This document shows positions 34,099 through 37,391 of a stretch of DNA of 37,391 bases, in pieces (the stretch's first letter is position 1; each line of letters starts with the position of its first letter). Origin of the DNA: Clostridia bacterium (GTDB lineage Bacteria; Bacillota; Clostridia; Oscillospirales; CAG-272). The stretch lies in the NCBI GenBank assembly GCA_024404445.1, contig JAKSPY010000006.1, positions 1 to 37,391 on the forward strand, given 5' to 3'. Made by a program: the position numbers and the translations under genes. Below the pieces are notes generated by a model. It had not been told where the DNA came from. It ran no database searches and saw only the letters and a program-made list of their open reading frames with translations.

Positions 34099-36609
34099 AT
34101 GATCATGAATAAAACTTTAGTCAAAATTTGCGCCGCTTTGCTGGCATTGCTGTTCGTGTTCAGCATAGTCAGCGTGATCATCTCGGTGTCTTCTGTCAGT
34201 GCCGCTGATGCAGATACCGACGGTGAATATTTCACACTGAATGAATTGCAGTCAGACGCAAACGGATACGATCCGATACCGTTGCTTTGCATCAGAATAT
34301 CGTTTGACGTTAACGGAAACGGTAAGGACGATTTTTCCACTTCAAATCCCACAGCACTTTACGGCGACTCAAAATCCGAGCTTTACGGTGAACAGTGGGT
34401 ACATTCCGCGCCAAACTATTGGTACAGAATGCTGTTCGGTGAGGGTCAGAATTCACTTTATGATTACTATCGTGAATTGACAGAGGGCAAATTCTGGTTT
34501 TACCCCGGGGAAGAAACGCAGGGCACCGCAAACGACGGCATCGTTGACGTCGTCGTGCATATGAAACACCCCCGCGCAACCGTTTCGGCCATGACGGCGG
34601 ATGCGGGCGAAAGGGCGGCCGCACTTCGCGCTGCCGATGAGTTCGTCGATTTTGCATCATATGATAAGGACGGCAACGGCACGGTTTCACGCGATGAGCT
34701 GGCCATCTGCTTCATCAATGCCGGATATGAGTACGCATACAATACCGGCGGCAGACCTTCATCCCAGAACGCATTCGGCACGCACGCGCATTATACGTCG
34801 GGATCGGGTGTCAAGATTGACGGCGTCAGCGTCACGGCTTCCGGGTCAAGCGGATTTGTAAAATGCGGTGAATATATCACTGCCACGCAACCTCTGACGT
34901 GCGGCACACTTGCACATGAGCTCGGACATTTTCTCGGCGCCGCCGATCTTTACGATACGACCAACGGCAATTGGACCGGATATGTCGGAACAGCCTCATT
35001 GATGTGTAACGGCAACCACAATTCCGCGTCGGGACTTGCCAGAGGAAGCACGCCGTCGTACCTTGATCCGTACCACATGATCGAGCTCGGCTTTTCTACG
35101 TATACAACGGTCAATGACGGTCAGTACGTGCTGTATTCGCGTGAGAGCGACGTCGGTGAGTATAACATTATCAAGATAAATACACCCAATCAATACGAAT
35201 ACTACCTTTTGGAGAACAGATACACATCCGACAAATCCAATTTCGACACGACCAACACTGCGCTGAACGGCGTCGTGATCTGGCACATCGACGAGAGCTG
35301 TACGAACTCAAAGATCAACGGTAAAACGTCAGGTCACGAGCCCGGTATCGTGGTAATGACTCCGGGCGGTTTCACTGCCTCAGGCGGTTCGACTGTCACT
35401 GCGTTTTTCAAAAGTGATACGATGGCCAGCAAGACGACGTTCATCGCCGATAATGATAAAGCATATCATTTCCCGCTGTCAAACACGTGGTACACGTCTT
35501 TGACCGAAGAGGAGGCGGCCGGATTCAATCTGACGGTGACGATGGAATCCTATGCCGGCAGTGAAATGACGATCACAGTCAGCGGCTCACACATGAGCAC
35601 GCCGTGCGTCAAATTTGACTCTGCGCACCTTACGGACAGGGCCGAAAACGGATTTACCCTGTACGGCAGGATCACGGACCTCAGCGGCGATATCGCACAC
35701 AGATGCGGATTCGTTATTTCGGCAGAAAAGAATCCTACCGCCGAAAACGGTAAGATCGTTTACTGCATCCCGAATGAGGACGGCACTTTCTCGGCAACGA
35801 TAGACGGTCTGAAACCCGGCACGAAATATTTCTATTATGTATTCGTCGAGGGCGAACGAGGCACCGGTAAATCGTCGATCACGTCATCGTACACGCGCAG
35901 TCAGAGATCTGACGGGCAAGGCCTTGACTATTATAAGGTTTACCTGTTCAGCAATTATAACGGAATGGGCAAAAAGATGAGTGTCAATGTGAAGCCCGGC
36001 GAAAAGATGTCGTACAAGTTGACGTACACGTGGGCGGGATATCAGTTCTGCGGTTGGTTTTGGGATACGGAGCTTACGCAGAAATACGATATGAACTACA
36101 CTCAGGAGGAGAAAGAAGAATACTCGCTGTACGGCAAATGGGTTACGGACGATATGGCGATCTCACTCAATCTGATCGGCGCCGAAACCGAGTTCAATTT
36201 CCCGCAGGAGATAGGTACAACCTATAATATCCCCGTCGTTAAGGAAAGGGCCGGATATACATTCGCAGGATGGTACTATGATCCGGATTTCGCGGCTGAG
36301 TTTGACTTTGATTCCGTCGTTACGGACGAGCAGGTCACACTGTATGCTAAGTGGGTGAATGAAAGCGGCGAGATAGATTCCACGACAGAAGCAACGACCG
36401 AGGCGACCACAGAGGCGACGACCGAGATTACTACCGCGCTTACGACCGACGGGATAACAGTGACAACGGAAATAACGACCGCAACGGGATCGACGTCGGG
36501 TCAGACCGGTTGCGCGTCATCGTATACGGGCATTGTTCCCGCCGTGCTGTGCATAGTGCTAGCTGTATGCGCACTTCCTCTTGTGACAAAACGCAAACAT
36601 CATGGTTGA
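34099..36609 (+). CDS. Surface-anchored M6-type metalloprotease with InlB B-repeats
   Basis: An exported zinc protease of 836 residues. A signal peptide covers about residues 1-36 (ATG 34105 is an equally good start). The catalytic motif HELGHFLGAADLYD begins at residue 273, as in the M6 immune-inhibitor-A group. DKDGNGTVSRDEL near 190 looks like a calcium-binding EF-hand loop. After the protease come a fibronectin-III-like domain (about 505-620) and two Listeria-Bacteroides (InlB B) repeats, GYQFCGWFWD and GYTFAGWYYD each ending in YxKWV. A Thr/Glu-rich linker (ATTEATTEATTE) leads to a transmembrane segment and a KRKHHG end. It probably digests or binds host or dietary protein at the cell surface. 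Confidence 0.92.
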   Translation: MIMNKTLVKICAALLALLFVFSIVSVIISVSSVSAADADTDGEYFTLNELQSDANGYDPIPLLCIRISFDVNGNGKDDFSTSNPTALYGDSKSELYGEQWVHSAPNYWYRMLFGEGQNSLYDYYRELTEGKFWFYPGEETQGTANDGIVDVVVHMKHPRATVSAMTADAGERAAALRAADEFVDFASYDKDGNGTVSRDELAICFINAGYEYAYNTGGRPSSQNAFGTHAHYTSGSGVKIDGVSVTASGSSGFVKCGEYITATQPLTCGTLAHELGHFLGAADLYDTTNGNWTGYVGTASLMCNGNHNSASGLARGSTPSYLDPYHMIELGFSTYTTVNDGQYVLYSRESDVGEYNIIKINTPNQYEYYLLENRYTSDKSNFDTTNTALNGVVIWHIDESCTNSKINGKTSGHEPGIVVMTPGGFTASGGSTVTAFFKSDTMASKTTFIADNDKAYHFPLSNTWYTSLTEEEAAGFNLTVTMESYAGSEMTITVSGSHMSTPCVKFDSAHLTDRAENGFTLYGRITDLSGDIAHRCGFVISAEKNPTAENGKIVYCIPNEDGTFSATIDGLKPGTKYFYYVFVEGERGTGKSSITSSYTRSQRSDGQGLDYYKVYLFSNYNGMGKKMSVNVKPGEKMSYKLTYTWAGYQFCGWFWDTELTQKYDMNYTQEEKEEYSLYGKWVTDDMAISLNLIGAETEFNFPQEIGTTYNIPVVKERAGYTFAGWYYDPDFAAEFDFDSVVTDEQVTLYAKWVNESGEIDSTTEATTEATTEATTEITTALTTDGITVTTEITTATGSTSGQTGCASSYTGIVPAVLCIVLAVCALPLVTKRKHHG

Positions 36610-37333
36610 TATGAAAATGAACGATAAAAAGCTGATAGCATTTGATCTGGACGGTACCTTATCACAGCACCGTACGCCGGTGCCGGACGGAAATATCGCG
36701 GTATTGAGGGCACTGTCCGAAAAGTATAAGCTGATAATGGTCGGCGCAGGCAATTGCAACAGAATATGGGAGCAACTGGGTCGTTTCCCGATCGACATCA
36801 TTGGATGCTACGGCATGGAATATGCCGAGTACGACGATAAGACGGGCACATTGTCGGTAAAGTCAAGCGCGGACGTTCCGTGCGACAGGGAAAGCATCAT
36901 CAGTCGGTGCGCGACCCTGCGCGAGCGTTACGGGTATACCGAATATGCCGGTGACAGCGTGGTATTCCATAAGTCCGGCGCGTGGACGTTTGCATTGCTC
37001 GGCTCAGATGCGCGGATAGAGGATAAGCTCGTTTTTGATCCGACACGGGCAAAACGGAAGCTGTTTTATGACGACGTGAAGGCGACATTCCCGGATTATA
37101 CCGTGTTTTTGGGCGGATCGTCCTCGTTCGATATGGCGCCTGCGCCATATGATAAATACTATGCGCTTGATAGCTATTGCCGTGCACACGGGCTCGCTCA
37201 TTCAGACGTCGTATTTTTCGGCGACGATACAGAGCCCGGCGGTAACGATTATTCCGTATATTCATCCGATTTTGATTTCGTCAAGGTCGACGATTATACG
37301 AAATTCCCTGAGTACGCAAAATTCTTATTGTAG
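36602..37333 (+). CDS. HAD-superfamily phosphatase, phosphomannomutase-like
   Basis: A 243-residue haloacid-dehalogenase-type enzyme of the Cof/eukaryotic-PMM branch. The nucleophile motif is AFDLDGTLS near residues 13-21. GAGNCNRIWEQLG, GCYGMEY and the late acidic motif FFGDDTEPGGND follow. The overall text resembles eukaryotic-type phosphomannomutase, but a sugar-phosphate phosphatase is equally possible. It overlaps the protease end by eight bases; in-frame ATG codons at 36611 and 36617 are alternative starts. No clear ribosome site for any of them. Confidence 0.85.
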   Translation: MVDMKMNDKKLIAFDLDGTLSQHRTPVPDGNIAVLRALSEKYKLIMVGAGNCNRIWEQLGRFPIDIIGCYGMEYAEYDDKTGTLSVKSSADVPCDRESIISRCATLRERYGYTEYAGDSVVFHKSGAWTFALLGSDARIEDKLVFDPTRAKRKLFYDDVKATFPDYTVFLGGSSSFDMAPAPYDKYYALDSYCRAHGLAHSDVVFFGDDTEPGGNDYSVYSSDFDFVKVDDYTKFPEYAKFLL

Positions 37334-37344
37334 GTCACAAAAGT

Positions 37345-37391
37345 GGCTCTTTGTCAATAGTTGGGGTTAAAAGACACTGATGCAATAAAGT
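37345..37391. mobile_element. Possible end of an ISL3-family insertion sequence
   Basis: From 37345 the bases GGCTCTTTGTCAATAGTTGG follow 11 bases after the HAD gene stop. The GGCTCTTTGTCAA opening resembles terminal inverted repeats of ISL3-family elements as I remember them. The rest of the element would lie beyond the window, so only the putative end is visible. Confidence 0.4.

Overview
The window reads as chromosome of an endospore-forming member of the Clostridia, probably an uncultured gut-type Oscillospirales/Ruminococcaceae relative. Evidence: spore genes (a CwlD-like amidase, a PdaA-like deacetylase, yqfC-yqfD, ylbJ), Firmicutes gene orders (tig-clpP-clpX; yqfC-yqfD-phoH-ybeY-era-recO), strong AGGAGG-type ribosome sites, sigma-A promoters, and a Thr/Glu-rich membrane-anchored surface protease. 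The order-level placement is inference from style, not from a search. Coding density is very high: no gene-free stretch reaches 300 bases, and I saw no tRNA, rRNA, riboswitch or CRISPR array.

Layout. 62-2804 (minus): radA, a CwlD-like amidase, and a small membrane protein. 2960-5263 (plus): a XerC/D-type recombinase and aspartate kinase. 5267-6745 (minus): two polysaccharide deacetylases, the distal one PdaA-like. 6879-14797 (plus): trmL, secA, two paralogous membrane proteins of unknown function, lepB, rbgA, rnhB, yraN. 14866-15066 (minus): a Cys-rich DUF1540 protein. 15141-19457 (plus): a metallophosphoesterase, then tig, clpP, clpX. 19527-24167 (minus): yqfC, yqfD (frameshifted), phoH, ybeY, era, recO. 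24237-28013 (plus): ylbJ, a small Cys protein, mutS2. 28033-33281 (plus): rhamnulokinase, rhamnose isomerase, a double class II aldolase, and a PRPP-synthetase-like protein. 33345-33950 (minus): a flavin reductase. 34099-37333 (plus): an M6-type surface metalloprotease and a phosphomannomutase-like HAD phosphatase. The last ~45 bases look like the end of an ISL3-type insertion sequence.

How genes work together. CwlD and PdaA together make muramic delta-lactam in spore cortex. Trigger factor, ClpP and ClpX form a folding/degradation unit. SecA and signal peptidase flank two unknown membrane proteins. RhaB, RhaA and the aldolase would convert L-rhamnose to dihydroxyacetone phosphate and lactaldehyde, but no transporter or regulator is present here.

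The most unusual signal is not a gene. A short palindrome, TATAC-N4-GTATA, occurs eight times by my hand count, plus one degenerate copy. One exact copy sits at each of the four convergent gene junctions in the window, a fifth abuts the stop codon of the PdaA-like gene, and three lie inside sporulation-type genes. Ten fixed positions would occur by chance about once per million bases. At two junctions it stands in the same order and spacing between a stop codon and a GC-rich terminator hairpin. I do not recognise it as a described element.
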